Shown here piece by piece: positions 43,401 through 55,760 of a DNA stretch of 64,000 nucleotides. Within the stretch, counting starts at the first letter, position 1; each line of letters opens with the position of its first letter. This DNA is from Datura wrightii (Eukaryota; Streptophyta; Magnoliopsida; Solanales; Solanaceae): the NCBI GenBank assembly GCA_035772735.1, contig JASDFA010000020.1, forward strand, positions 15,293,501 to 15,357,500. The letters are read 5' to 3'. The notes under the pieces were generated by a model, which was given only the letters and a program-made list of their open reading frames with translations, had not been told where the DNA came from and ran no database searches. Position numbers and translations under genes: made by a program.

Positions 43401-45938
43401 TGTCACGCCCCGCCTTGGGGGGTATGACTGGCACCTGGTGCCTTAGTAGGACCTAGACTGCTATCTGGTGAGCCTAAGCACATCTGGCGCCTGGCTGGCT
43501 CTAACTCACATTTCTGGAAACAAAGGGCTATATAACGGCTGTAAACACAGCCCCTGGCCCATTGGCCTATAGCCATCTGTACCTGTAATGACAGCTAATC
43601 AGAAACATACTACTATAGGGTAACCTATGCGGGCCGACAAGGCCACCATGCCGTCTAGTTATCTGCAACTCAACAATGAAATACTAGAAGACTACGTGAC
43701 CGGCAAGGTCACCATTACTGTCAAGCTATGGCCCCACCGGCCAACATAAAGGAAGTAAAAGTACTAACACCTATACAACTGCACGGCCTCACACGACCGG
43801 CTCAACTGACCACAGGGAAATATATACAGACTGCAAGCCTCTAGGAATAACAATAAAAATGATCGGGACAGGGCCCCGACCTACCCGTACTGTACAACAA
43901 AAGAAAACGAAATACACCTCTGGAATTCAGTCTCTAGATGACAGGAGCTGAATACTCGATCGCTGACAGGAATCACGAGGGATCGCCTCCTCGTCTATGG
44001 GTACCTGTATGCAAGTAATGCAGCGCCCCACCGGGCATCAGTACCGCTGGTACTGAGTATGTAAAGCAATAACTTAAAGGAATATCTGAAAACAACAATA
44101 CAACTGATGAAACTGAAATAGGAAGGAAAATATTAACTGTCTAATAATGTAAAACTATGCCTACTCTTAACTATACTGGAAGGAGTAGGAGTCATACCTG
44201 GAGATGTATCGTTCTACTGTCAATCTAGTCGTATCTAATGTGACATGGCATAACATGACATAACATAACATAGCATACACAAACCTTACCCGGCCCCCAT
44301 AAGCCGGGAGGTACAACCAGCACAAAATCTATACCCCTACCCCGGTCACCCCATCTCCTATAATAGCTATGAGCATCCTGCCTGTCCCCTGGGTATGCAC
44401 TTGGGCTCGCTGAGTCCCTGACTATAACTGTACCTGAGTCCGGAGGACTCTTGAATCAACACTTGGGCGTATCCGCTCGACAGGGGTGTGTAAGGGCCGA
44501 CCAAGGCACAATATGGGGAAAACTGGCATCCCATCTTCGTCCCCTGTGGGATGGCATGCCACTCCGTAGAGCGACGTATCCTCGTCCTCTGGCGGACGAG
44601 TCGATACAGCTATCAACCCTGGGGCGGTCATGGATGCTAGGTAATCCAACCCCAAAACTATACAACGGTCTCAACTAGTAATACTATCTGCATATCCCAC
44701 ATACTGAAGCTAATAGTAGTAAGGTATCCGTACATACTGTGTACTGAACTAGTAATGGTAATGTATACGTACTTAATACATGCTGAGACTGATAATAGTA
44801 TACATGTATAAATATAATCTTCTGCCATACTGTGTTGTATACTGAGTTTCTGTAATAACATGATTTACTATTTCTGACATGCTTCCTAAACTTCATTTTC
44901 AACCTATCATTCTACTTCTGAGATGCCTTACAGATATTACATTGTTTTACTGGGTTTCAACTGAATACGATAATATCCTAACATTCTGTATTACATCACA
45001 TACTGAGCATACTGTGCAGTTCCTCACACTTATATTAGAATCTATATCGTGCTAGCAAATCTCGCGCTAATCATAACATGATTATTCTAATATCGTACCA
45101 ACATTCGTAGTAAACATAACACATGACTTCTGAATATTCTACTGGTCTTTAAATTACTTTACTATACCGAGCTTACTAACTTGCCGAGGAAACTAACTTT
45201 ACATACCTTATCCTCGAACTATCCGTCTGTCGAACGAGACTCGGCCAACACTTCAACTATTTCTCCCAACTGCATTTATAAATATGTCAATTAGTACTAA
45301 ATACAACTTTATTCTGAGGAACGACATTACTTTCGATATAATTATAGCCTAAACTTAGGCCTATCGAAAGACGGTCGAAAACTCGTTATTTTTCAGAAGT
45401 CCAGAAGGGAGAAATACTCACTTCACAGCTAGAAACACATAGACATTAGTTTGGAGCAATTTTACTTACCTTAGCTCGGTAGCTCGACGATTCGTCGGCC
45501 GTATTTCATGAAACTAAATCCGTAGGAATGCTCTCTGCTGCTAAATACCTCAGTATCTGAGGTTAATTTGAGTTTGGACAATGTTTGGCAGCGTAATCGG
45601 ATGAAATTATATTACCCCCTTCGTTCTCTCCTCTCCTCTGGTTTTTCCTCTCTGTTTCACTGGAAATTTATAAGTTTAAATGAATTAAAACCGAAGTGGG
45701 GCTTTATATACTTGGGCCTGGACAAGGCCAACGTGTCACGGAGCCAACGCGGAGGCTCCACCTCCGTGACACGTTGCCATCGCGGAGGGGCTCTGCCTTG
45801 GCTCCTTCCGCCATGGTTCGATAGGTTTCTCGTCCGATCCTTTTCCTGGGCCTTTCTTTAGCTCGTATGGCCTTCAAATATGCTTAACCAATGTGCGAAT
45901 AGGTCATCTAGGTGCCGGGAATCCTACGGGGTATAACA
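43401..45938 (-). repeat. Element B 5' LTR
   Basis: 2,538 bp, the same length as the 3' LTR. Differences cluster toward its left (U5) half, while the U3 half is nearly identical. Confidence 0.95.
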
Positions 45939-45943
45939 TAGTG

Positions 45944-46230
45944 ACATCCAGACAGAGTTTCAGGGCAGACCTAGCCACAACTGTTAGGAATACCACCCAG
46001 ACCCCCACCTCCATAGCAGCAGCAGGGTGGTAGATCAGACCATCGGGGGCAGTCAGGACCCCGTGAGAGCTTACAGGCATCGGGTTCACAGCAACAGAGA
46101 GGGTCAGAGCATAGTAGACTCACCATGCCACATTGTCCTATCTGCAGTCGACGTCATCTTTGGGCATGCAGGTATGGTTCTACTACTTGTTATACCTGTG
46201 TACAAGAGGGTCACATAATGAGAGACTGTC
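45944..46230 (+). pseudogene. Element A gag 3' part and zinc knuckle
   Basis: Resumes A's gag directly after the TAGTG duplication. 46125-46230 reads CPICSRRHLWACRYG and then CYTCVQEGHIMRDC, an intact CX2CX4HX4C knuckle. Confidence 0.88.
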
Positions 46231-47040
46231 TAGCTAGAGGTCAGGGTGATCGGGACCGACATGATGGATCTTTAGTAGGGTCACATGCCCCAACACCCCC
46301 AGCAGGGCGCAGACCCTCAGCTCCAACCGGCAGAGGCCGAGGTAGGTCAGGGTCATCCATTTCAGGCACCGATCCAGATCGCGCTTATGCCTTACCGGGA
46401 CGACAGGAGTTGGAGTCGTCGCTTAAAGTTGTGAAAGGTATGTTGGACTTTTGTTCTCATTTAGTTTATGTTTTTATAGACCAGGTTCCACTTTATCTTA
46501 TGTTACACCACTATTAGCCTGGAAGTTCGGTATAACACCAGAATTGCTTTAGTGACCCTTTTTAATGTCTACGCCTGTCGGTGATTTTATTATAGCTAAA
46601 AGGATCTACCGGAGTTGCACAGAAAAGATTGTTGGTCGCCAGAGTTTAGCAGATTTAGTGGAGCTAGAAATAATTGATTTCGATGTAATTATGGGTATGG
46701 ATTGGCTCGCGCCATGTTATGCCAATGTAGAATGTTGGACCAAGACTGTCCGATTTCACTTTCTAGGGGAGGTTGTACGAGAGTGGAAAGGCAATGCCGC
46801 TATGCCAAAAGGTAGGTTCACATCCTATCTTCGAGCGAGGAAGTTGATAGAAAAGAGTTGCATTTATCATATCGCCAGGGTTCAGGATGTCCAAGCAGAA
46901 TCTCCGACTCTCCAGTCTATTCCTGTGGTTAATGAATTTCCAGATGTGTTTCCAGATGAACTTTCTGGAATCCCTCCAGAAAGGGAAATTGATTTTTCTA
47001 TTGATTTGCTACCAGTTACTCAGCCTCTATCCATCCGTCC
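46231..47040 (+). pseudogene. Element A protease region
   Basis: Two frames. 46231-46517 holds the Ser/Pro/Gly-rich linker and the protease start; the active-site region is altered (VFIDQVPLYLM), with a frameshift near 46480. 46565-47040 holds IIDFDVIMGMDWLAPCYANV, then the RT linker NEFPDVFPDELSGIPPERE. Confidence 0.88.
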
Positions 47041-47650
47041 ATACCGAATGGCTCCTACTAAGTTAAGAGAATTGAAAGAATAGTTGCAAGATCTGTTAGA
47101 TAAGGACTTTATTAGGCCGAGTACTTCAACATAGGGTGCCCCAGTTTTGTTTGTGAGAAAGAAAGATGATTCCCTTCGCATGTGTATAGATTATCGGCAG
47201 TTAAATAAGGTTACCATCAAGAATAAATACCCGCTTCCTAGAGATAGATGATTTGTTTGATCAATTACAAGGGGCAAAATATTTTTCCAAGATTGATTTA
47301 AGGTCAGGGTACAACCAGGTGCAGGTTTGGGAAAGAGATATTCCAAAGAGGGCTTTCAGGACCAGGTATGGTCATTTTAAATTCTTGGTTATGTCCTTCG
47401 GGTTAACGAATGCCCCAGCAGTATTCATGAATTTGATGAACAGTATCTTTAGGCCATATCTAGATTTATTTATGATAGCATTCGTTGATGACATTCTGGT
47501 GTATTCCCGTTCAGAAGCAGAACATCAAGATCATTTGCAAACAGTGGTCCAAATTCTCAAAGATCGCCAGTTATATGCAAAATTTTCTAAATGTGAATTC
47601 TGGCTGAATTCTGTAGCCTTTTGGGCCATATTGTGTCAGATGCTGGTATT
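47041..47650 (+). pseudogene. Element A reverse transcriptase
   Basis: Broken by TAG after ELKE, TAG in place of Trp after RPST, and a frameshift near 47240. 47253-47657 then reads SKIDLRSGYNQVQVWERDIP, YGHFKFLVMSFGLTNAPAVF and the catalytic FVDDILVYS. Confidence 0.9.
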
Positions 47651-48040
47651 TAGATAGATTCACAGAAGATCGAGGCAGTAAAGACATGGCCTTGGCCTAC
47701 AACTCCAACTGAGGTACGCAGTTTCCTGGGGTTAGCCGGGTATTACAAAAGATTTGTAGAGGGATTTTCTACTTTATCAACACCCTTGACCAAGTTAACT
47801 CAGAAATTAGCTAAATTTCACTAGACTGAAGTTTGTGAACAGAGTTTTCAGGAGTTGAAAAATAGATTGACATCAGCGCTAGTTCTAGCTTTGCTAAAAG
47901 GGTCAGAGGGTTACACAGTATATTATGATGCTTCAGGCGTTGGGTTAGGGTGTGTTCTGGTGCAGCACGGTAAGGTGATTGCTTATGCTTCAAAGCAGCT
48001 AAGAAAGCATGAAAAGAACTATCCCACTCACGACCTGGAG
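47651..48040 (+). pseudogene. Element A RNase H, cut at 48040
   Basis: After a frameshift, the thumb region and YYDASGVGLGCVLVQHGKVI, then KQLRKHEKNYPTHDLE, at which point the insertion complex begins. The rest of RNase H and the integrase zinc finger are missing from the window. Confidence 0.9.
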
Positions 48041-50337
48041 TGTCATGCCCCGAGCCTACACCCTAGACGTAACACGGTACTTGAAGCTACAAGTGACCTC
48101 GCGTCAACCCCTGGTCTATCATACACTGATATCCTAATTAAACATGCATAGTGGTAGCTTTGAATTAACAATGTAAAAGCATTTCAGAAAATGAAACTAA
48201 AAGGAAACATAAAATTCACATAATCTGAAATTTGAATGTACTCTATGTCTGAAAGCCTTCTAACTAATGAGTTACTGGGACAAGCCCCTAGCTGACTCTA
48301 AGTCTAAATAAAACTATAAGATAATGAAATAAGGCCCTCGAATGATGAGGACTCACACTTCAACTGCGACTGAGGAGGATCTAAAACGTGGCTGCTAACG
48401 CTGCTGAATCTGGGAACCTGCAACTGTATCATGAAATGATACAACATAAAAGTATGCGTCAGTACTTTGAATGTACTGAGTAAGTGGGAGGAAACATAAC
48501 TGAAGTACAAAGTCTAAACTGAAATGACATGTAATGACCAACAAGAAAACTGATATGAGCTACTGATATCTATACTAAAATGGTTAAGATGACCCTTTCT
48601 GGTGGTCAAAGACATGCCTTAAGTCTGAAAATTCTGAGTTTGCGATACTGTACCAGACTAAGATAACTGATAGAACTAGAATTAAACTGAACTGCTTACA
48701 CTGAACTAGGTTGAACTGACTAGTGGGAGAGTCTATAACTGACATATAACCATGTGAGCTAGACGTGGAGTCCGATATATACACCCCACCGGTAGGACCC
48801 AATATAACTTACCAGGATATAAAAGCATGAACTGGGTGATCATAAAAATCTTGGGCCAATCAGGCTAAATAATACTGTAACCTACACTGGCAATGTAGTT
48901 TTGGGATCCTAGGTGCGCTGGAACCCCGACCTGCTCGGTGCTAAGTCCTACTCCACTGAAAAATTTAAATTGAACTACTAGGCTAATAGCTCAAAACTGT
49001 GGTCTAAGACTAGTCAGGGACATATAACTAAAATACCCTGAGAGTCCTATCGGACCAAATTCTGAAACTGGGTTCTAGACTGGTCAGAGCTGCTTATCTA
49101 AAATTGTCATAACCGTCTAAGAACAATCTGTAAACTGAACTGGGGTCCTGGGGCTGGTCAGAACTATATATCTAAAATGTCATGATTGCCTAATGGACCA
49201 ATAAACTGGATTCTGAGTCTGATTCTGATAAATGGGAGGCACCATTGACACCTTGGGAAAAGACTGAAGTCAAACTGATCAGTTGACACTTTCTGTATAG
49301 TTTTGAAGAGGTTCTATGTTCTAACTGAACTACTAAGAAGCTAATAGATAACCCAACTCATTCTAACAACACAGGAATCCCATAATATGGCAAAATTTCA
49401 AGAATTAAAGGATTCTCATCCCACAGGGCTAAAATCATTCTCATCAATGGAATAATTGCTCATCATATATGTATAATAAGAATTATTAGGAAATTCAGCC
49501 TAAAACATACTTTACAAACTAGATGGAATTTAATACACAAACAATCTTTACTAAAAAATTTAGGGTTGTAAATCACTTGGCAAGAACATCAACAATTTAC
49601 TTAAGAACTAATGAAGATCATATGAATAATAAACATGGATAATAACCCAATTGAAATTAACAAAAACCAACATGAAAAATCTTTTTCTTATTTGAATATC
49701 TCAGGGCTAAACTAATAGGGAAATTATGGGAGGGTTTTGGGGGACACAAGGGAAGGACAATTCCCTTGTTAAATTTCCACATACCTGGCTAAAATCCTCC
49801 CGGAGAAGAAGACTTGAACTTCTGCAATGATGAGCAACCCTAAGATTGCTTGAAGGGTTCTTGAAAGGAGAGCTTACGGTGATTTTCTGAAAGCTGAGAG
49901 TGGGAATGAGGAATGAACCATTTTTCCCCACTAAGAGGTCTAAAATTATTACTGAAACGACGTAGTCTAAAGCTTGGGAGAGTAGAAAATTACTAAATAG
50001 CCCTAAGAAATTTGCTGGGAAAAACTGCCAGGTGACCCTAATGGGTGACCTAACGGGTCGTGGTGGCAGACCACGACTCGTGGTCACTCCCGTCAGGTAC
50101 ACTTCCTAGGCTCCTCAGTAGATCACCACGAGGGACCTAACGAGTCGTGGTCACTGACCACGACTCGTGGACCACACTGGCTCACTGCTGAAGATTAAAT
50201 GCTAAGTTGGTAATGAGTCACCTAACGAGTCGTTGCCACTAATGACGACTTGTTGTGACACTCATTAGGGACACTGGCTAAAAACTTACTCGGGCTGGTA
50301 AGGGGGGACATAATGAGCCGTTACTGGGGACCATGAC
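48041..50337 (-). mobile_element. Fragment C: LTR of another retrotransposon, inserted in A and truncated
   Basis: Begins TGTCATGCCCCGAGCC exactly where A's RNase H stops. It runs about 2.3 kb without coding capacity, in the composition and style of a gypsy LTR. It ends where element D's LTR begins. The other LTR end and any interior are absent. Orientation is inferred from the TGTCA-type terminus, which matches the U5 ends of T and B on the minus strand. Confidence 0.6.
50030..50290. repeat. Cluster of ACGA(G/C)TCGT palindromic motifs in fragment C
   Basis: At least four exact copies, several in the context CCTAACGAGTCGTGG or CCACGACTCGTGG. Adjacent copies face each other to make larger palindromes (for example GTGGTCACTGACCAC between two motifs). 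Confidence 0.8.
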
Positions 50338-52037
50338 TGATGAAGGGCGTACTACGCACTTCATAGACATAATTTTTCCCATACTTTGCTATGTTTTGAG
50401 GACAAATTATGTGTGTTGTCATGGGTTTATGTTATATATATGTGAAAATAGCTAATGCACATGATTAGATGCTTTCAGGTCTAAAAGCGATGGATTTTGG
50501 TGTATTTGATGCTTTGGAATAAATTTGAAGAAAATGGAATAAAGTGAGGACTGGGAGGAGAAAATTTGAAGAAGTGTCCAATGAAGGTAACGAGTGACAT
50601 AACGAGTCGTCATGTGAAGTGATGACTCGTCGTTAGACACTGAGCATCCGTCAAGTATACTAGAGGATGTGATGATCCATGGCCACGAGGGACCTAACGA
50701 CTCGTGCCTAGTCCTAACGAGTCATTAGGCGACCCGTTGCCACGACTGGGCCTGAAATTGAGGATGACTGTGCTTGACTGATCACGACTCGTTTGAGGTC
50801 CTAACGAGTCGTTACATAGTATGTGACCACTAACGACCTGGAGTCCGTTTTTAATTAGGAAAAGGAGCTAAAAATCCCAAATTAAATCCATGGAGGACGC
50901 GACAAAGGAAAGTACAACGCGGCAAGGCTTCCATAACAGGAAAAAAGTGGATTTCCTGCTTCAACTAGGAAAAGGAAAATTAAATCCCAATCCAAATTCA
51001 TCAAGGAATGAGCAAAGCATCTAACTACTACAAATACCCTTTATTTTCATGTAATAGCTATCAAGCTTTAAATTAAGTATCAAGCTTTAAATTAAGTATC
51101 AAGCTTGAGAATGAAGTTTTATGTTTGAATGTCTTCAAGAGTTGAAGTTTCAAGTTCAAAAGTCTTCAAGTAGGATTAGAGTTTTATGTCTCAAGTTTTT
51201 AGATACAAGTTTGGTGTCTTACGTTCGGAACTTCGAGACGATTGTTGAATTGTTCTTCTTTATTGTTGCAATAATCAAGTGAGTTTCTTCCTATCAATGT
51301 TGTAAGTATTAATTTTTGCTTTTATTTATGAAATATATTAATTTACTTATAAACATGATAGGCTAAAACCACCACAACTAGGGTTGTGGGAACCATGATA
51401 AATTAACACGCATAGGAAAATACTTAGTAATTCTTGAACGGAGTTTGTGCATGTATTGTTTCTTCCTTCATTTTAATTATTTTTTAACAGTTGCAAATGT
51501 TAGAACTTGCCTTATTCTTACTTACCTGACCAAGGAGGTAGTGAATGGGAAAAGGAATTAACAACGGAGATGAGGCTATCAACCCTCATCTAATAGCTTG
51601 ACCTTGTCCGGAAATAGCTAATTCGATATCAATGGTAAGGGTTAGTAAAGCATACACCCGTAGATGGACCAAGTTGCCTGGTGATAATCATTTAAATAGG
51701 GGACTAACCATTTAGGTGAAATTGACTTACCAATATTTCATGCTAAGCACCGGAATAGATCACTAGTATAAAATGCCTTGTGGTTATGAAGTCATGAGGA
51801 ACACTTACCCTAGTTAGTTGCATTAATTTGGAAACAACAACCAATTTTTCATCATTGTTATTTATTACTTTTACAAATTTCTCTCTCTTAGGAAATAATT
51901 AACTAAAAAGCGTAAGCACTAGTGTTCTTCTACATTCTTCCATATTCCCTATGGGATCAACTCCAACCTCTAGTTGGGTTCTTTATTGACAACGTCCGCT
52001 TCATACTTCCAAAGGAGGTGTGGTTTGAGTGTTATCA
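50338..52037 (+). repeat. Element D 5' LTR
   Basis: 1,700 bp. Contains about four exact copies of the ACGA(G/C)TCGT motif at about 50590-50820 and a repeated TATCAAGCTTTAAATTAAG block at about 51059-51100. Confidence 0.85.
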
Positions 52038-52060
52038 AAAAGTGACACCGTTGCTAGGGA
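52038..52060 (+). other. Primer-binding region of element D
   Basis: AAAAGTGACACCGTTGCTAGGG directly follows the LTR. It is close to the TGGCGCCGTTGCCGGGG pattern of Athila/Tat elements but with changes. Confidence 0.65.
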
Positions 52061-54299
52061 ATACAGTTTAGGATTAGATTAATTACTTGTGTTTAACTTT
52101 TAGTTTTTATTTCCTATTTTTTATTTTTCTTTTATTTTCTGACGTGTCACAGTGCGGCGTGGTAAAACAAGCGGCCAAGATGTGACCACGGCTTCAAAAG
52201 ATATCTTGATGAAGTCTGTGTAATCAAGATACATGTGTCATGCCGCGACGTTAAATCAGGCGCTACTTGGGAGGCAACCCAAGATGATTTTCTTTATTTC
52301 GTTTTTATATGTTTGTTCAAGTGTGCAGGTGATAGGTCATGAGTTTCAACAAAAAATGAGCTTAAACATTGAAAACGTGGAGTAGAGGCCAAGGGAGTTC
52401 TTCTTGCACTCTATTACTTTATGCTATTGGTTGTAGAACTAGGGATGGTGAAACCGATTAAGTGTGGGGTGGGATAGTGAACTCCATAGTACTATGCATA
52501 CCTTAATTGCTAAATTTGCACATGGTAGGCCTAGTTTTTTGGATTTATGATTTGTCACGCATGCTTGTTGGTTTGTAGTATTTTTTAGTTTTATTTTATT
52601 TTGGGTTCCTCTGGTTTTTGTTTTGGGTACTTTTCCGGTGGATAGTCCCTTAGAACCGATTAGAGAGTCTAGATATTTTTTATTTTTTAGTCATTGAGTC
52701 ATGACTTTTCCTGATGATGGATGGATGACGACCATCTTAAGGGTAAATTAGTCATTAGGAAGAACAAAAACTTGGACCTTACAAATACTAGGTGATTCAC
52801 TTTAGGTATCATTGAGACTTTATAAAATTTACTCAAGAATGCATGAAAAAGGTAGAAACACTTAGTCTTTTGGGAACTTGACTCTTGTACTTGAAAAAAT
52901 GGGCTTAATTATGTTATGCATGCAATATGAATATATGTGTTTATGTGATCTTGATTTTCATTGTTAAACCATTTTGTGCCATTGTGTGAGTAAGGAATTT
53001 TCGATATACTCCATGCTTGTGAATTGACGTCTAGAACTTGCCCGGTGTGTGTGCAAAGTGAAATAAGAATGATGGATTTAGGAAGTGATATAGGCATTTC
53101 TTTGGAATCCATATTTTTATCTTATTTTACCTACCTTAATTGTAATTATCCTAGTTAGCTATGTTTGAGTCTTAGCCTAATCTTTTGATAGCCATATTAC
53201 AAGCTTCATCCCTTTTTGTTCTATTGACTTCTATTTGATCCAAATGACTCCTAGAGCACTTTAATGAAATTTTTTTGTAGGAAAGGAGCATAATTGGTGA
53301 ACTGAAGGGAAAAGCTAAAAAGTGTGGTGAATTGAAAGAAAAGAAAAAGGTGAAATTTTACTAAACAAGGAGGGTGATTTTTTAGTGGGAAAACAAAAAG
53401 AAGAAAGAGCTTTGAAAAATTGAAGATGACAAAAAAATTATGATTTATCGATTAACCGTACCCATTTGTTTACAATGAACCTGTTTTTGCCCTGGTCCTT
53501 TCCTTGGATATTGTGAATCTCAACATAAGAAAAAATAGTTAAGTTAAGGGTGGTTAGAGTAGGGGTGCGTAAAGGGTGAGAACGGAAGAAAGAAAAAAAA
53601 AGAAAAAAAATGTGTGAATAAGCTCATTGTTGAAAGAAAAATCCCCACTAGCCACCTAAGTTGAAAAAATTGAAAAATAAAAGGAGGTATAACGAGAAAA
53701 TTTGGAAATTGAAGAATGTTCTTAAAAATCAAAGTGTTGTGAAGTATTAAAGTGCTTAGGGAGATTAGTCACTATCTTGGCCAAATAGTTCTTACCCGTC
53801 CCTTAGCCTACATTAAAACCAAATTTAAGTCCTAATTGATCCTTGATTCATTATTATATATTAGTGGAGTATTACACTAAGGGCAAACCTATGAGTTGTC
53901 TTTTGCATGCATGTTGAGTTCTTTGGGAGAGTGAGCAAAATTTGTTAATTTATGCCCAAGTTAATATTGTTTTATGTCTTGTGTGTGAAAGGGTATCTCT
54001 CCAACTTGTGAAGGACATAATGGTAAGACTTTGGTTTAATCTTGATTGCTAAATAACATATGATTCATGTTGGCCCAAAATATGTCTTGATGAGTTAGTT
54101 TTCAAAAGCTAAGTGATTTCGAACTTCGACATTTCAATGTTGATCCTATATGCATGTGAGTGAATTATTTGAGCTTAATTGATTTGTCTCATGATCCTAA
54201 GTGCAAGTAGACCTGTTCATAGGATGAACTTTGCGCTTAAATGTTAGAAGGAAAGTAGTAGATTGTTCGAGGATAAACAATAGTTTAAGTATGGGGTGT
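52061..54299 (+). other. Element D non-coding interior
   Basis: No frame resembles Gag or Pol. A-rich stretches (53300-53720) explain the few open frames. Ends in the purine-rich TTTAAGTATGGGGTGT before the 3' LTR. Confidence 0.75.
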
Positions 54300-55760
54300 T
54301 GATGAAGGGCGAACTCACGCACTTCATAGACATAATTTTTCCCATACTTTGCTATGTTTTGAGGACAAATTATGTGTGTTTGCATGGGTTTATGTTATAT
54401 ATTTGTGAAAATAGCTAATGCACATGATTAGATGCTTTCAGGTCTAAAAGCGATGGATTTTGGTGTATTTGATGCTTTGATGAATTTGAAGAAAATGGAA
54501 TAAAGTGAGGACTGGGAGGAGAAAATCTGAAGAAGTGTCCAGTGAAGGTAACGAGTGACATAATGAGTCGTCGTGTGAAGTGACAACTCATCGTCAGACA
54601 CTATGAGCATCCGTCAAGTACACTAGAGGATGTGATGATCCATGGCCACGAGGGACCTAACAACTCGTGCCCAGTCCTAACGAGTCATTAGGTGACCCGT
54701 TGCCACGACTAGGCCTAATGCTGAGGATGACTGTGCTTGACTGATCACGACTCATTTGAGGTCCTAACGAGTTGTTACTTAGTCCGTGACCACTGACGAC
54801 TTGGAGTTCATTTTTAATTAGGAAAAGGAGCTAAAAATCCCAAATTAAATCCATAGAGGACGCGACAAAGAAAGGTGCGACGCGACAAGGCTTCCAAAAT
54901 GGGAAAAAAGTGGATTTCCTACTTCAACTAGGAAAAGAAAAATTAAATCCCAAGTCAAATTCATCAAGAAATGAGGAAAGCATCTAACTACTATAAATAC
55001 CCTTTATTTTCATGTAATAGCTATCAAGCTTTAGATTAAGTATCAAGCTTTAAATTAAGTATCAAGCTTGAGAATGAATTTTTAAGTTTGAAAGTCTTCA
55101 AGAGTTGAAGTTTCAAGTTCAAAAGTCTTCAAGTAGGATTAGAGTTTTAAGTCTCATGTTTTTAGATACAAGTTTGGTGTATTAAGTTTGGAACTTCGAG
55201 ACAATTGTTGAATTGTTATTCTTTATTATTGCAATAATCAAGTGAATTTCTTCCTATCAACGTTGTAAGTATTAATTTTTGCTTTATTATGAAATCTATT
55301 AATTTACTTATAAAAATAATTGGCTAAAACCACCACAACTAGGATTGTGGGAACCATGACAAATCAACACACATAGGTAAAATACTTAGTAATTCTTGAA
55401 CGGAGTTTGTGCATGTATTGTTTCTTCCAGCGTTTTAATTATTTTTTAACGGTTGCAAACGTTAGAACTTGACTTATTCTTACTTACAAAGGCCAAGGAG
55501 GTAGTGAATGGGAAAAGGAATTAACAACGGAGATTTGAGGCTATCTACCCTCATCTAATAGCTTGACCTTGTCCGGGAATAGCTAATCCGATATCAAGGG
55601 TAAGGGTTAGTAAAGCATACACCCGTAGACGGACCAAGTTGCCTGATGATAATCATCTAAATAGGGGACCAACCATTTAGGTGAAATTAACTTACCAATA
55701 TTTCATGCTAAGCACCAGAATAAATTACTAGTATTATACGCCTTGTGGTTATGAAGTCAT
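54300..55760 (+). repeat. Element D 3' LTR, truncated
   Basis: Matches the 5' LTR from its first base with about 5 % differences by eye, then breaks off within TTATGAAGTCAT. Element A's integrase sequence follows directly. Confidence 0.88.

Larger units (their letters stand above)
35607..45938 (-). mobile_element. Element B: complete Ty3/gypsy chromovirus-type element nested in A's gag
   Basis: 10,332 bp with two LTRs of exactly equal length, 2,538 bp (35607-38144 and 43401-45938). They are flanked by a perfect duplication, TAGTG (35602-35606 and 45939-45943). Primer site, full set of Gag-Pol domains, polypurine tract and its hairpin are all in place. Inactive because of several TAG stops and one frameshift. 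LTR divergence is about 2 % by eye, so B is the youngest gypsy insertion here for which it can be judged. Confidence 0.96.
50338..55760 (+). mobile_element. Element D: LARD-like non-autonomous LTR retrotransposon, 3' LTR truncated
   Basis: 5' LTR 50338-52037 (TGATGAAGGGCG...GTTATCA), primer-site-like AGTGACACCGTTGCTAGGG at 52041, interior of about 2.25 kb with no coding region, purine-rich ATGGGGTGT, then 3' LTR from 54300. The 3' LTR stops at 55760 after about 1,461 bp, corresponding to about 51795 in the 5' copy. The primer site resembles that of Athila/Tat-type gypsy elements, so D is probably a large retrotransposon derivative of that clade. Confidence 0.85.
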
